Shown here in pieces: positions 1 through 9,169 of a DNA stretch of 64,000 bases. The notes beneath the pieces are model-generated. The model saw only the letters and a list, made by a program, of their open reading frames with translations, was not told the origin of the DNA and made no database searches. Both the position numbers and the translations under genes were made by a program. Numbering within the stretch: the stretch's first letter is position 1; each line of letters opens with the position of its first letter. This DNA comes from Labilithrix sp. (GTDB lineage: Bacteria; Myxococcota_A; Polyangia; Polyangiales; Polyangiaceae): the NCBI GenBank assembly GCA_019637195.1, contig JAHBWA010000004.1, positions 62,001 through 126,000 on the forward strand, given 5' to 3'.

Positions 1-559
1 GGTAGAGGCCGAGCGCCTCCTTCAGCTGCCCGCGCGCGCGGTGCTCGCCGGCGAGGCGGAGCGCGGCCTCGGCGTCCGTGATCTCCTCGGCGTGGACTGG
101 GCGGTCTTCGACGACGTGCGCGCGGTTCGGAGCCTCGGACGCGCGGCGCGCGAGCTTTCGATCGCGGCGTCGGCTCGCGAGGGCGCGGATCACCGGGACG
201 GCCACGGCGACCACGATGACGCCGACGAGCGCGTAGAGGAGCACCGTGGCCGCGGGCCCGAGCCACTCCGCCATCCGATCGAGCCACCCGGGCTCCTTCG
301 GCGCTTCGCCCACGTTGCACGCCTTCTGGAAGCCCTCGCAGTCGTCGAGCTCCGCGGCGATCCCGCAGAGCCCACGCTGCCGAATGCCGAGCGGCCTCGA
401 GGGCGCGGTGCAGAAGGTGTACTTCCCCTCCACGTACGCGGCCTTCGCGCTCGCGTCGATCGAGGCGGCCTCGCGAGCGGCCTCGCTCTCCGCGCGAGCG
501 GGGCGGGCGTGCGCGGCCATCGTCGAGAGGAGCGCGAAGGCGACGACCGCGCGCTTCAT
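1..559 (-). CDS. Membrane protein, likely DUF4129 family (partial, N-terminal part)
   Basis: The gene runs off the left edge; 186 residues are visible. It starts with a signal peptide (residues 1-23, ending ARA), then a periplasmic segment with four cysteines (50, 65, 74, 81), a transmembrane helix at about 103-126 and a basic stop-transfer stretch. The ATG overlaps the TGA of the preceding gene (ATGA), so it is the last visible member of the coupled RDD/SpoIIM operon. In myxobacteria and actinobacteria such clusters often continue with DUF4129, DUF4350, MoxR and DUF58 genes. The DUF4129 call rests on this context and on the topology (signal, one helix, then helical cytoplasmic start), because the diagnostic C-terminal domain lies outside the window. 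Confidence 0.65.
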   Translation of the reverse strand, partial: MKRAVVAFALLSTMAAHARPARAESEAAREAASIDASAKAAYVEGKYTFCTAPSRPLGIRQRGLCGIAAELDDCEGFQKACNVGEAPKEPGWLDRMAEWLGPAATVLLYALVGVIVVAVAVPVIRALASRRRDRKLARRASEAPNRAHVVEDRPVHAEEITDAEAALRLAGEHRARGQLKEALGLY

Positions 560-1386
560 CGTCCCTCGTCTGTCGCCTCGCGCGCGCGCGTGGCGAGCGC
601 CGCGAAGCGCGTCTGGACGTCCCAGCCCTCGGCGCGCGTCCGGACGTTCAGGTACAGAAAGAAGCGCGCCGTCGCGAGATAGGGGACCTGCGCGAAGAGG
701 CCGACCAACGCGAGGACGCCGCCCCCCTCGGTCCACACCGGCCGCGGAGGACGGAACTGGAGGAGCTCTCCGACGACGATGCGCCCCGCGACGTCCGTGA
801 GCAGCACGCTGCAGATCGGCACGAGCCCGAGCGCGAGCACGCCGACCAGCACCTCGGACGTCGCGCTCGCGGCGACGCGCTGCGCGCGACCGAAGGCCTG
901 CCCGAGCGAGGCGCGCTCGAGCAGCATCACCTCCGAGAGGAAGAGGAAGATCGTGGCGAGCCAGAGCCCCGGGACGAAGAACAGAGACGCGCCGAGGGCG
1001 ATGAGCGCGGCCGACAGCAGCCTGGCGACGGCGACGCGCGGGCCGTCGTCGCGCGTCGCGCGGAAGACCTCGCGGGCGTGGATCGCGTCCTGGAACACGA
1101 GCCGCGACGCGAGCACCGTGAAGGGGATCTCGGCGACGGCGGCGAGCGGCAGCGCGATCGCCCATGCCGCCGTCCAGCCGAGCTGCCATCCCGCGAAGAT
1201 CGAGACCGCGGCCGCCGGGAGCAGCGAGCCGAGCGCGACCTTCGCGTAGGAGCGCCCCTCGACGACGGTGAACCGGAGCGCGAGATCCAGGACGTCGGAG
1301 ACCGTCCGGTCGCGAAAGGCGACGCGCGCCCGCAGCAGATCGACGCCGCCGCGCGCGGGCGCGGCCTTCTGCGCGACCGCGCTCAC
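556..1386 (-). CDS. Multi-pass membrane protein, glycerophosphodiesterase-type membrane domain
   Basis: This 276-residue protein has about six hydrophobic segments. It resembles the membrane domain found in front of some glycerophosphoryl diester phosphodiesterases and in RDD/SpoIIM/DUF4129 operons. No catalytic domain is present, so a transport, scaffold or envelope role is inferred. The GTG start (MSAVAQKA) overlaps the TGA of the SpoIIM-like gene in a GTGA, and its own TGA overlaps the ATG of the next gene, so translation appears coupled on both sides. The same frame stays open far upstream, but that region is the antisense shadow of the SpoIIM-like gene. Confidence 0.75.
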   Translation of the reverse strand: MSAVAQKAAPARGGVDLLRARVAFRDRTVSDVLDLALRFTVVEGRSYAKVALGSLLPAAAVSIFAGWQLGWTAAWAIALPLAAVAEIPFTVLASRLVFQDAIHAREVFRATRDDGPRVAVARLLSAALIALGASLFFVPGLWLATIFLFLSEVMLLERASLGQAFGRAQRVAASATSEVLVGVLALGLVPICSVLLTDVAGRIVVGELLQFRPPRPVWTEGGGVLALVGLFAQVPYLATARFFLYLNVRTRAEGWDVQTRFAALATRAREATDEGR

Positions 1387-2390
1387 GACGCCGCCTCCCC
1401 GTCGTCGCCGCGACCCGCGAAGAGCACGTAAGCGACCACGAGGACGAAGAGCGTCCCGCCGACGGTGACCTTCACCTCGTTCGGAGCGCTCGAGCCCGAC
1501 CAGAACGCCTCGATCGCGGCGGCCATGAAGAGCATCACCGACGCCCCGGCCACGACCACGAGGATCTCGCGCGCGCGCCTCTGCAGCGAGGCGAGGCGCG
1601 AGAGCTCGCCGGGCGCGATGATCGACCACCCGATCGAGAGGCCAGATCCGCCCGCGAGGACGATCGCGCCGAGCTCGAGAGATCCGTGGCCGACGATGAA
1701 CACGACGATGTTCTCGCCCGCGCCCTGCGACGCGACGTAGCCGAGGACGGCGCCGATCGAGAGGCCGTTTTGCACGAGGTAGAACGCGGAGCCGAGCCCA
1801 CCGAAGATCCCGAGCGCGAAGCAACGGAGCGCGATGCCCACGTTGTTGTAGACGTAGAACCCCGCCATCAGCGCGCCTTCGCCCGCCTCGCGGCCGCCGG
1901 CGAAGCCCTTGGCGTAGGCCTCGGTGAGCGGGCGGAGCATCGCCTCGGGCACGACACGAAACGCGAACGATGGATCGCGGAGCGTGAGGAGGCAACCGAG
2001 CGCGAACGGCACGAAGAAGAGCGCCGCGGCGAGCAGCATCTCGCGTTTGAAGCGGCGGACAGCCCGCGGGAACAGGGTGAGCCATGCCCGTCGGACGCCG
2101 CCCTTCCGCGCGTCGTCTCTCGCCCGCGCGTGCGGTCCGTACATCACCGTGTGCGCGGCCGCGGTCAGTCCGAGCAGGTAGTCGACGAGCGGCGCGCTGT
2201 AGCGCGCGGCCTGCGCTGCGGCGAGGTCGGCGCAGACGCTCCGGTAGAGCGGCGACATCCGGACCACGTCGTTGGGCGGTAGCTTCCTCAGCCCGCGCCG
2301 GGCCTCGACGGTCAGCGCGTCGAGCTCCTCCCACTCGCCGCGCCGCCGGTCGGCGAAGGCCCTCTCCGTGAGCGTCGAGGCGACGCTCAC
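1383..2390 (-). CDS. Stage II sporulation protein M-like integral membrane protein
   Basis: A 335-residue member of the SpoIIM/DUF95 family. The N-terminal ~105 residues are soluble and helical with conserved basic positions (LTERAFADRRRGEWEEL). They are followed by a basic amphipathic stretch and five to six membrane segments, including the family-typical FYVYNNVGIALRCFALGIFG and HGSLELGAIVLAG motifs. SpoIIM in Bacillus belongs to the DMP peptidoglycan complex; in non-sporulating bacteria it sits with RDD and DUF4129 genes and its role is unknown. The GTG start is chosen because it forms a GTGA overlap with the RDD gene stop; upstream codons would lie inside that gene. Confidence 0.85.
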   Translation of the reverse strand: MSVASTLTERAFADRRRGEWEELDALTVEARRGLRKLPPNDVVRMSPLYRSVCADLAAAQAARYSAPLVDYLLGLTAAAHTVMYGPHARARDDARKGGVRRAWLTLFPRAVRRFKREMLLAAALFFVPFALGCLLTLRDPSFAFRVVPEAMLRPLTEAYAKGFAGGREAGEGALMAGFYVYNNVGIALRCFALGIFGGLGSAFYLVQNGLSIGAVLGYVASQGAGENIVVFIVGHGSLELGAIVLAGGSGLSIGWSIIAPGELSRLASLQRRAREILVVVAGASVMLFMAAAIEAFWSGSSAPNEVKVTVGGTLFVLVVAYVLFAGRGDDGEAAS

Positions 2391-3214
2391 GGTCGCCCCG
2401 ACCGGCGCGCGTCGTTGGCCTTCGGGTGCCACGAGGACGGCGGCGCCTCGGCGCGGCCCGCGTTGACCGCGCGGTCGTAGACGAGCGCGAGGAGGCGCGA
2501 CGGATCGCGGTGGCTGTAGCCGAGGCGCTCGCCGAGCGGCCGCGCGATCATGCTCGCGAGCTCCAGCTCGCGCGCGGCGCCGAGGCTGCGTCGCCGGCGA
2601 AGGAACAGCTCGATCGCCACGCGCTCGTCGGCGTCGAGCGCGACGTGGTCCGGGAGGCCGCCGAGCTCTCGCGGTTCGGCCGGCGGCGACAGCACGAGCG
2701 CCTTCGCGGCGCGCGCGCGCTCGGGGACGACGACCATCGTGCCGGCGACGAGATCGCCGAGGCGCTGGAACCGGGAGGACAGCGCCATCGACACGACGCC
2801 GGCGACGTACGCGACGGGGAGCAGATCGGCGGCGCGGAGCAGGTTGCGCAGCGCGGCCGCGCGCCAGCCGATCGGACGCCCCGACGTCGTCACGACGCGC
2901 AGGCCGACGGCCATCTTCCCCGGCGAGCGGCCGAAGACGGCCTCCCACACGACGAAGTAGAGCCACTGCACGGCGAAGAGCGTGAGCAGCACGAGCCCCA
3001 GGCCGGCCTTGGCCGCCGCGCCGATCTCGCCGGACTCGATCCCGCCGCCGAGCGCCGCGAGCACGACGACGAGGCCGAGCACGACGACCGCGCCGTAGCA
3101 GAGCGCGAGGTCCAGCACGTGCCCGAGCGCGCGCCGCGCGGGACCGGCCACGCGGTAATGGAAGACGATGTGCTCCGGCGTCTCGATCGCCACGTCGGTG
3201 TCGAGCGGGCTCAT
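2387..3214 (-). CDS. RDD family membrane protein
   Basis: First gene of the coupled membrane operon, 275 residues. The RDD domain covers roughly residues 20-165, with three or four transmembrane segments, the conserved YRVAGPARRALGHVLDLAL start and the GRSPGKMAVGLRVV loop. The C-terminal 100 residues are soluble and helical. RDD proteins are thought to transport ions or small solutes; here the gene heads a set of SpoIIM-like and DUF4129-like proteins, which suggests one membrane complex. The 228 bp upstream separates it from the divergent protease gene and must hold both promoters. Confidence 0.88.
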   Translation of the reverse strand: MSPLDTDVAIETPEHIVFHYRVAGPARRALGHVLDLALCYGAVVVLGLVVVLAALGGGIESGEIGAAAKAGLGLVLLTLFAVQWLYFVVWEAVFGRSPGKMAVGLRVVTTSGRPIGWRAAALRNLLRAADLLPVAYVAGVVSMALSSRFQRLGDLVAGTMVVVPERARAAKALVLSPPAEPRELGGLPDHVALDADERVAIELFLRRRRSLGAARELELASMIARPLGERLGYSHRDPSRLLALVYDRAVNAGRAEAPPSSWHPKANDARRSGRP

Positions 3215-3442
3215 CGCGCGGCGATTCTAGCAGGCGACGAGGAGCCTACGACGACTGGAGACCGTCCGGGGGACTCGGGCGGGTCGATCGGCGATACGAC
3301 GACGCGGCGGGCCGAGGTCGCACCGCGCGGGCGGTCGGTGAGAGCGCTGGCGCGCGGCTGCCCCGCACCCGGGGCCGGCGCCCGTCCGCGCCGGATTGTC
3401 GTCTCCCGCGCGAGCCGTTCGTGCTCTCCTTGGCGAACGACG

Positions 3443-4849
3443 ATGGCATCACGCCTCTTGCGACTGGTCCCGCTGGCAGTCATCGGATGGGCATGCTCGA
3501 CAGGCCCCTCGGGCCCGCCGCCTGCGGAGGTCCTCGGCCGCTCCGAGTCGGCCATCATCAACGGCGCCCTCGACAAAGCGCACCCGGCCGTCGTCGCCTT
3601 GCTGCTCGGCAAGGACTCGAGCGCGGGCGGCGCGTGCACCGGGACGATCGTCAAGCGCGACGCCGCGCGGGGCATCGGGTGGGTGGCCACGGCGGCCCAC
3701 TGCATCGACTCCGGCGTCGCGCTCGTCCTGCAGACGGAGGACTACGGGACGGGCGAGTTCATCCAGTACAGCGTGATCGACTACGAGGCCGACCCTCGCT
3801 ACTCGAGCGCGGATCTCGGCTACGACTTCGCGATCGTCCGCATCGGCGGGGTCGACGCGTCGACTCCGGTGATCCCGCTCACGGACGATCCCGACGATCT
3901 CGCCGAGGGAATGGAGGTCACGAGCGTCGGCTTCGGCACGACGGGCTCCGGCATGAACACGAGCCGCCGCTTCGTGAAGAAGCCGCTCGCCAGGGTCACC
4001 CCCGAGCTCCTCGGCTACGACCAGCGCGCGAGCGGCGTCTGCTTCGGCGACAGCGGCGGCCCGGTGATCGCGGGCTCCGGCGCGAGCGCGCGCGTCGTGG
4101 GCATCCACTCCTTCGTGTCGGGCGGCTGCAACCGCGAGGGGTACAGCGCGCGCGTGACGAGCGCCCTCGAGTTCTACGGGCGGCAGCTCGCGAAGGTGCC
4201 CGAGCCGAGCTGCGCGGTCTGCGAGACCATCGCCACCGGCGGCACGGGCACGTGCGCGCAGCTCACCACCTCGTGCCTGAACGACGACGAGTGCCGCGGC
4301 TACTACGAGTGCATCGGCGACGGGAAGAAGACCGCCGCCGAGTGCTTCTCCGAGTTTCCGATCTCCGAGGGGCCCTTCACCGCCGCGAAGAGCTGCGTCT
4401 GCATGCAGGCCTGCGCGGACGAGTGCGCCGGCGAGCCGTCGTGCGACGCGGTCGGCAAGTGCGGCTACAAGCTCGACGAGGAGGACGCCTGCGCCGCGTG
4501 CGTCGAGAGCGCGTGCTGCGACGAGATGCGCGACTGCACCGTCGACGGGCGCTGCACGCTCTGCCTCAAGCGGAAGGACTCGTTCCCGTCCTGCAAGCGG
4601 AACGAACCTCGGGTCGCCCTCGCGGCCTGCGCGTCGGACAAGTGCGCGAGCGAGTGCGCGGGCTCGACGCTCCCGACCATCGGCGAGACGCCGCCGCCCG
4701 ACGACGCCGACGCGGGCCCGTCCGCGCCCGCCGAGCCGGCGAGCGGCTGCTCGGCCGCGCGGTCTCCCAGCGCCCCCGGCGCGTGGCGCGGCCTCGCGAT
4801 CGCGGGGCTCGCGCTCGCGACGTTCCTGCATCGCCGGCGTCGGCGCTAG
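3443..4849 (+). CDS. Secreted trypsin-like serine protease with Cys-rich region and MYXO-CTERM-like tail
   Basis: The 468-residue protein begins with a short signal peptide (residues 1-18, possibly lipidated at Cys18 although the lipobox is poor). An S1 peptidase domain follows. The activation-type sequence AIING is at 37-41; the catalytic triad is His86 (TAAHC), Asp128 (YDFAIV) and Ser204 (GDSGGP). Residues 250-410 hold about 30 cysteines in clustered pairs, followed by a Pro/Asp linker. The end has Cys-Ser, a hydrophobic helix and RRRRR, which matches MYXO-CTERM sorting tails cut by myxosortase. An exported protease anchored on the outer surface is inferred. The upstream reading frame is open but overlaps the RDD gene on the other strand, so the ATG at the signal peptide is preferred. 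Confidence 0.88.
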   Translation: MASRLLRLVPLAVIGWACSTGPSGPPPAEVLGRSESAIINGALDKAHPAVVALLLGKDSSAGGACTGTIVKRDAARGIGWVATAAHCIDSGVALVLQTEDYGTGEFIQYSVIDYEADPRYSSADLGYDFAIVRIGGVDASTPVIPLTDDPDDLAEGMEVTSVGFGTTGSGMNTSRRFVKKPLARVTPELLGYDQRASGVCFGDSGGPVIAGSGASARVVGIHSFVSGGCNREGYSARVTSALEFYGRQLAKVPEPSCAVCETIATGGTGTCAQLTTSCLNDDECRGYYECIGDGKKTAAECFSEFPISEGPFTAAKSCVCMQACADECAGEPSCDAVGKCGYKLDEEDACAACVESACCDEMRDCTVDGRCTLCLKRKDSFPSCKRNEPRVALAACASDKCASECAGSTLPTIGETPPPDDADAGPSAPAEPASGCSAARSPSAPGAWRGLAIAGLALATFLHRRRRR

Positions 4850-4910
4850 CGTCCCGCGCGCCCGGTGCGCCAGGCCTTGATTTCGCGGCAGGGCTTCGTC
4901 GCCGCGGCGG

Positions 4911-5834
4911 CTAGAAGCTGCCGTCGCTGCCCTCGATGGGGAGCGCGTCCCGGAACATCAGCTCATAGCGCTTCCCCTCGGCGTCCACGACGGGGATGAA
5001 GTCGATGCCCAGCCTCGCGCGGATCCCCGAGGCGTCGAAGCTCGCGCGGAGCGCTCGCAGCTTCTCGGCGTCTGCGCCGCTCACGAGCCGGGTGAGCGAC
5101 GGGAGTGCGCTGGTGTTGGCCTCTGCGGAGGTCGTCGCGACGCTCGACGCGGCGTCCGCGAGCGGCCACGACGGAGCGTCCGCGAAGACGACGTCGCGGG
5201 CGTCGTCGGACGCGACGAGGAGGTAGCGGCCGTCGCCCTCCCACGCCGTCCGTCCGGCGGCGCAGTCCTCGACCACGGCTCGGTAGTGGTCGAACACAGC
5301 CTTCGTCCAGGCGCTCTCCGCGGGCTCCTCGCCGCAATCGCGGCCCGTGACCGCGTGCCCCCCGAACGAGATGCTCGTCGGGCTCCCGTCGAAGCAGCCG
5401 GAGCCGACGGCTTCCTTGCCGACGTGGTCCGCGAGCTCCGTCAGCCGGAAATTGGTGACGAACGCGCGCCGCCTCGTCTCATCGAGCTCGCTCGTGAAGG
5501 TCTTGCCGTCCTTCGTGCAGTACGCTCGACACTCCCCGGTCACGACGAGCGACGAGTACCCGTTCTGGCCGACGATCTGCTGGGAGAGCGAGGGCTGCCC
5601 TCCAGCGGTGCGGGCGATGAACGTGACGCCGGGCTGGCCATTGCACAGCGCAGAGATCGCGGTGCTGGTCTGCTGGACGGGATCGTCGGCCTCGCGGCGG
5701 TCGCTCGCGGGGGCGCCGACGGGCTCCGTGCTGGTCGAGCAGGCGCCGAGCCCGAAGGCCAGGAGGGCGAGCACGGGCACCACGCGCGGGAGGTGCGAGA
5801 GGCGGGGCGTGCCTCGACGGACGGTGACGCTCAT
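4911..5834 (-). CDS. Putative lipoprotein of unknown function
   Basis: I do not recognise a family in this 307-residue protein. It starts with a basic n-region and a hydrophobic core ending FGLGAC, a lipobox, followed by a Ser/Thr/Asp-rich linker. The mature part has six or more scattered cysteines and no visible enzymatic motif. An in-frame ATG further upstream would add 44 residues, but these would push the signal peptide away from the N terminus, so the start at MSVTVRRG is used. It is convergent with the protease gene. A periplasmic or surface lipoprotein role is all that can be said. Confidence 0.7.
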   Translation of the reverse strand: MSVTVRRGTPRLSHLPRVVPVLALLAFGLGACSTSTEPVGAPASDRREADDPVQQTSTAISALCNGQPGVTFIARTAGGQPSLSQQIVGQNGYSSLVVTGECRAYCTKDGKTFTSELDETRRRAFVTNFRLTELADHVGKEAVGSGCFDGSPTSISFGGHAVTGRDCGEEPAESAWTKAVFDHYRAVVEDCAAGRTAWEGDGRYLLVASDDARDVVFADAPSWPLADAASSVATTSAEANTSALPSLTRLVSGADAEKLRALRASFDASGIRARLGIDFIPVVDAEGKRYELMFRDALPIEGSDGSF

Positions 5835-6005
5835 GGGCGATGCGATGAGCAAACGCCGGGCCATCTCGCGGAAAAGACCCTCGCGCAGGATCTCCAGGCG
5901 TTTCCATTCGTTCGGCGCGAGGCCTCTCCGCGTCCGCGGACACGGGCGGCGGGTGGCGCACGCCAAGTTGTGCCAGCGCGGCGCACGGGGCCGTCGCCCC
6001 CTGCG

Positions 6006-6659
6006 TCACTCCACGCTCACCCTGGTGAAGTCCTCGAGCGTGACGGCCGAGGGCTTCCAGACGATGGTGTACCGCTCGAGGGGCTGGTTCCCGAGGCTCT
6101 CCGCGAGCCTCAGCGCGCCGGCGACCCTCGTCGTGAGGTGACCGATCCATTCGACGGTTTTGCCGGGATCGACCTCCACGTCGAGCTCGAGCTTCGACAC
6201 CAGCGCCTGGACGCCGTTGTCGAGCTCGAAGGTCCCCTCGACCCGACGGATCGCCTTGGTCCCGAGGTTCTGGATCGCGAGCTTCAGGCGCACCGGCTCG
6301 CCGCGCTTCGAGGTGTCGCGATCGCGCTCGAGGACGCGGACCTCGACGAGCGCGTCGATCTGGCGTCGCGCTTCGTCGCTCTGGGCGCGACGCCGGGGCT
6401 CGTCGGCGAGCCAGCCGCGCTGATCGGAGATCGCGTCTCCGATCGTGCGCGCCCTGCCGGGTTCGAAGACGTGACGCTTGAAGTACCCGTCGAGGAGCTC
6501 CTTGTCCTCGGGCGAGAGCTTCGCGAGGGCCTTCGTGTAGCGCTCGGGGACCGGCTTGTCGGTGTCGGGGAAGGGCTCGTCGTGCGGGTTCGAGCACCCT
6601 GCGAGGGCGAGGACGAGCGCGGCGACGAGGGCCATGGAGCGCAGGGGCATGCTGGCCAT
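6006..6659 (-). CDS. Putative lipoprotein with a beta-sandwich-like C-terminal domain
   Basis: The 217-residue protein has a lipoprotein signal peptide (ALVLALAGC) and a charged helical region (about residues 35-110). The C-terminal half resembles an Ig-like fold of the kind that comments on 'IQNLGTKAIRRVEGTFELD', as in FxLYD-like domains. The second methionine (MPLRSM, three residues in) is an equally possible start. The gene lies 57 bp downstream of smpB on the same strand and could be co-transcribed. The fold assignment is an inference from pattern only. Confidence 0.7.
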   Translation of the reverse strand: MASMPLRSMALVAALVLALAGCSNPHDEPFPDTDKPVPERYTKALAKLSPEDKELLDGYFKRHVFEPGRARTIGDAISDQRGWLADEPRRRAQSDEARRQIDALVEVRVLERDRDTSKRGEPVRLKLAIQNLGTKAIRRVEGTFELDNGVQALVSKLELDVEVDPGKTVEWIGHLTTRVAGALRLAESLGNQPLERYTIVWKPSAVTLEDFTRVSVE

Positions 6660-6716
6660 CGTAGCGTCGTCCCGACCGCGCCCGTAGGACGTTCGGCTCG
6701 CGCCGCCGGGAGCGCC

Positions 6717-7199
6717 TCACCGCCCGCGGCGGAGCCGCGCCGCGATCGCCTCGGCCGCCTCGCGCTGGGCGTCGCGCTCGGCGAGGAGCGCGCGCTTGTC
6801 GTGGACCTTCCTCCCGCGGCCCACGCCGAGCTCGACCTTCACGTAGCCGCCGCGGAAGTAGAGGGCGAGGGGGATGAGCGTGTAGCCCTCCCGCGAGACG
6901 GCCCGCTCGATCTGCCGGATCTCCCGCGCGTGGAGGAGCAGCTTGCGCGCGCCGCGCTCCACGTGCGGGAAGGCGCGCGCGGCGAAGAAAGGTGCAATGT
7001 GCATCTGGCGGAGCCACGCCTCGCCGCGCTCGATGGCCGCGTAGGCGTCGGTGAGGTGGGCGCGGCCCTCGCGGAGCGACTTCACCTCGCTGCCGCGGAG
7101 GACGATGCCGGCCTCGTAGCGCTCCGCGATCTCGTAGTGGAAGCCGGCCGCGCGGTTCCGGGCGATCAGCTTCTCGATGGGATCTTGGCTGCCGGCCAC
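6717..7199 (-). CDS. smpB: SsrA-binding protein SmpB (copy 1)
   Basis: SmpB binds tmRNA and brings it to stalled ribosomes for trans-translation. The 160-residue protein is of normal family length and has the core signatures AGIVLRGSEVKSLREG, ARKLLL, GYTLIPLALYFRGG and the HDKR motif near residue 133. The C-terminal tail after HDKR is basic, as required for entry into the mRNA channel. The start is a GTG, 19 bp after the stop of the aminopeptidase gene, so both are likely in one transcript. A second complete smpB lies at 15053-15553. No tmRNA gene is visible in the window. Confidence 0.95.
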   Translation of the reverse strand: MAGSQDPIEKLIARNRAAGFHYEIAERYEAGIVLRGSEVKSLREGRAHLTDAYAAIERGEAWLRQMHIAPFFAARAFPHVERGARKLLLHAREIRQIERAVSREGYTLIPLALYFRGGYVKVELGVGRGRKVHDKRALLAERDAQREAAEAIAARLRRGR

Positions 7200-7218
7200 G
7201 GTCGCGAGGGTCCGCGGG

Positions 7219-9021
7219 TCAGGAGGGCAGGGGCTCCGTCGCGCGGACGAGCCACGCGTGGGCGTCGCCGTCGACGTGCGGGGCGAGGCGCGCGCGGACC
7301 TCGGCGTGGTAGGCGTCGAGCCACGCGCGCTCGCGCGCGTCGAGGAGCGTCAGGTCGAGGCAGCGCACGTCGATCGGGCACAGCGTGAGCGTCTCGAAGG
7401 CGAGGAACTCGCCGAGCTCGGACTTGCCGGCGGGCACCGTGAGCACGAGGTTCTCGACGCGGACGCCCCAGCGCCCCGGCCGGTAGAGGCCCGGCTCGTT
7501 GGACGTGATCATGCCGGGCAGGAGGATCGCGTGGGGGAGCGCGGCGCCGCCGGGAGAGATCCCCTGCGGGCCCTCGTGCACCGCGAGGAAGTAGCCGACG
7601 CCGTGGCCGGTCCCGTGGCCGTAGTCGGCGAGGATCGCCCAGATCGGCGCGCGCGCGAGCGCGTCGAGCAGACCGCCGCGGATCCCGCGCGGAAAGCGCG
7701 CGAGGGAGAGCTGGATCATGCCCTTCAGCACCGCCGTGACGTCGCGCTTCTGATCGTCCGTGAGCGCGCCGATCGCGACGACGCGCGTGATGTCGGTCGT
7801 GCCGCCCTGGTACTGGCCGCCGGAGTCGACGAGCAAGAGCCCGTCGCCCTCGATGACCGCGTGGCTCTCGGGCGTGGCGCGGTAGTGGGGCATGGCCCCG
7901 TTCGCGTTCCAGCCGGCGATCGTCGCGAAGCTCGGGCCGACGAAGTGAGGCCGGCGGGCGCGCGCCGCGCAGACCTTCTCGTCGATGGTGAGCTCGGTGA
8001 CGCGCTCGCCGCGGGCGACGGCGCCGTCGAGCCAGGCGAAGAGCTCGCACAGCGCCGCGCCGTCTTGCTCCATCGTCCTCCGCACGTGCGCGATCTCCTC
8101 CGCGGTCTTCTCCGCCTTGAAGAGCACGGTGGGGTTCTGCGCCTCGACGACGGCGACGCGCTTCGGGACGGCCTCGACGAGCCCGAGCGTGACGCGCGCG
8201 GGATCGAGGAGCAGCCGCGCGCCTTCCGGCAGCGCCGCGAGCGCCGCCTTGGCGCCCTCGTAAGGCGCGACGCGGACGCCGTCGGCCGCGAGACGCGCGG
8301 TGAGCTCCGGCGCGAGCTTCTCCGCGCCGGTGAAGAGCACGACCTCGGTCGGGCCGACGAGCAGGTGCGCGAGGAACACGGGGTTGTAGGCGACGTCCGC
8401 GCCGCGGAGGTTCAAGAGCCACGCGACGTCGTCGAGGGTCGAGGCGAAGTGGTGGTCGGCGCCGGCGGCCGTGAGCGCCTCGCGGGCGCGCGCGATCTTC
8501 GCCGCGCGCGTCACCGTCGCGAACGGCGGGAGGTGCTCGAAGATCGGCTCGGCCGGCATCGCCGGGCGGTCCGACCACGCCTCGCCGAGCAGATCGAGGT
8601 CGGTGCGCAGCGTGGCGCGGCGCTTGGCGACGGCGGCCTTCAAGGCCCGCGACGCCGCGTAGCCGAGCACGTCCGCGTCGACGGCGAGCGTGCCTCCCTC
8701 CGGCAGGTTCTCCGCGAGCCAGTCGAGGTGCGCCGCGCTCCCGGACGCGGGCAGCGACATCCGCGCGATCCCCGAGCCCGCGAGCTCGGCGTCGGCCTGC
8801 GTGAAGTAGCGGCTGTCGACCCACACGCCCGCGAAGCTCGGCGTCACGATCAGCGTCCCGACCGAGCCCGTGAAGCCCGACGCCCACGCGCGCCCCTGCC
8901 AGCGCTCGGGGAGGTACTCCGACAGGTGCGGATCGGCGGAGGGGACGAGCAAGGCAGAGATCCCGTGGCGGGCGAGGACGTTACGGAGCGCGTGGATGCG
9001 GGCGGCGGCGGGCGAGATCAT
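7219..9021 (-). CDS. pepP: Xaa-Pro aminopeptidase (M24B family, three-domain type)
   Basis: The enzyme removes N-terminal residues from peptides with proline in second position. The length of 600 residues, with two creatinase-like N-terminal domains and a C-terminal pita-bread domain, matches the eukaryotic-type XPNPEP1 subfamily rather than the 440-residue E. coli PepP. The dinuclear metal ligands are visible: Asp in VDSGGQY, Asp in GTTDITR, His in GHGTGHGVG, Glu in TSNEPG and Glu in VRVENL. The ATG is chosen because AGGTGG precedes it by five bases; a GTG three codons upstream is possible. The protein has no signal peptide, so it is cytoplasmic. It is followed closely by smpB. Confidence 0.93.
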   Translation of the reverse strand: MISPAAARIHALRNVLARHGISALLVPSADPHLSEYLPERWQGRAWASGFTGSVGTLIVTPSFAGVWVDSRYFTQADAELAGSGIARMSLPASGSAAHLDWLAENLPEGGTLAVDADVLGYAASRALKAAVAKRRATLRTDLDLLGEAWSDRPAMPAEPIFEHLPPFATVTRAAKIARAREALTAAGADHHFASTLDDVAWLLNLRGADVAYNPVFLAHLLVGPTEVVLFTGAEKLAPELTARLAADGVRVAPYEGAKAALAALPEGARLLLDPARVTLGLVEAVPKRVAVVEAQNPTVLFKAEKTAEEIAHVRRTMEQDGAALCELFAWLDGAVARGERVTELTIDEKVCAARARRPHFVGPSFATIAGWNANGAMPHYRATPESHAVIEGDGLLLVDSGGQYQGGTTDITRVVAIGALTDDQKRDVTAVLKGMIQLSLARFPRGIRGGLLDALARAPIWAILADYGHGTGHGVGYFLAVHEGPQGISPGGAALPHAILLPGMITSNEPGLYRPGRWGVRVENLVLTVPAGKSELGEFLAFETLTLCPIDVRCLDLTLLDARERAWLDAYHAEVRARLAPHVDGDAHAWLVRATEPLPS

Positions 9022-9169
9022 CCCGGCCACCTAACCACCGTCTCGCGCCGCGCACCATGCCCGCGATCGGCCGCCCCTCACGTGGCGCTCCTCATCGGAG
9101 TCGACTTCGACCGTATGCCTCGTCCCGCTCTCGAGCCTGGCGCTGCCGGACGAGTGGCGGCTCGGGCGT

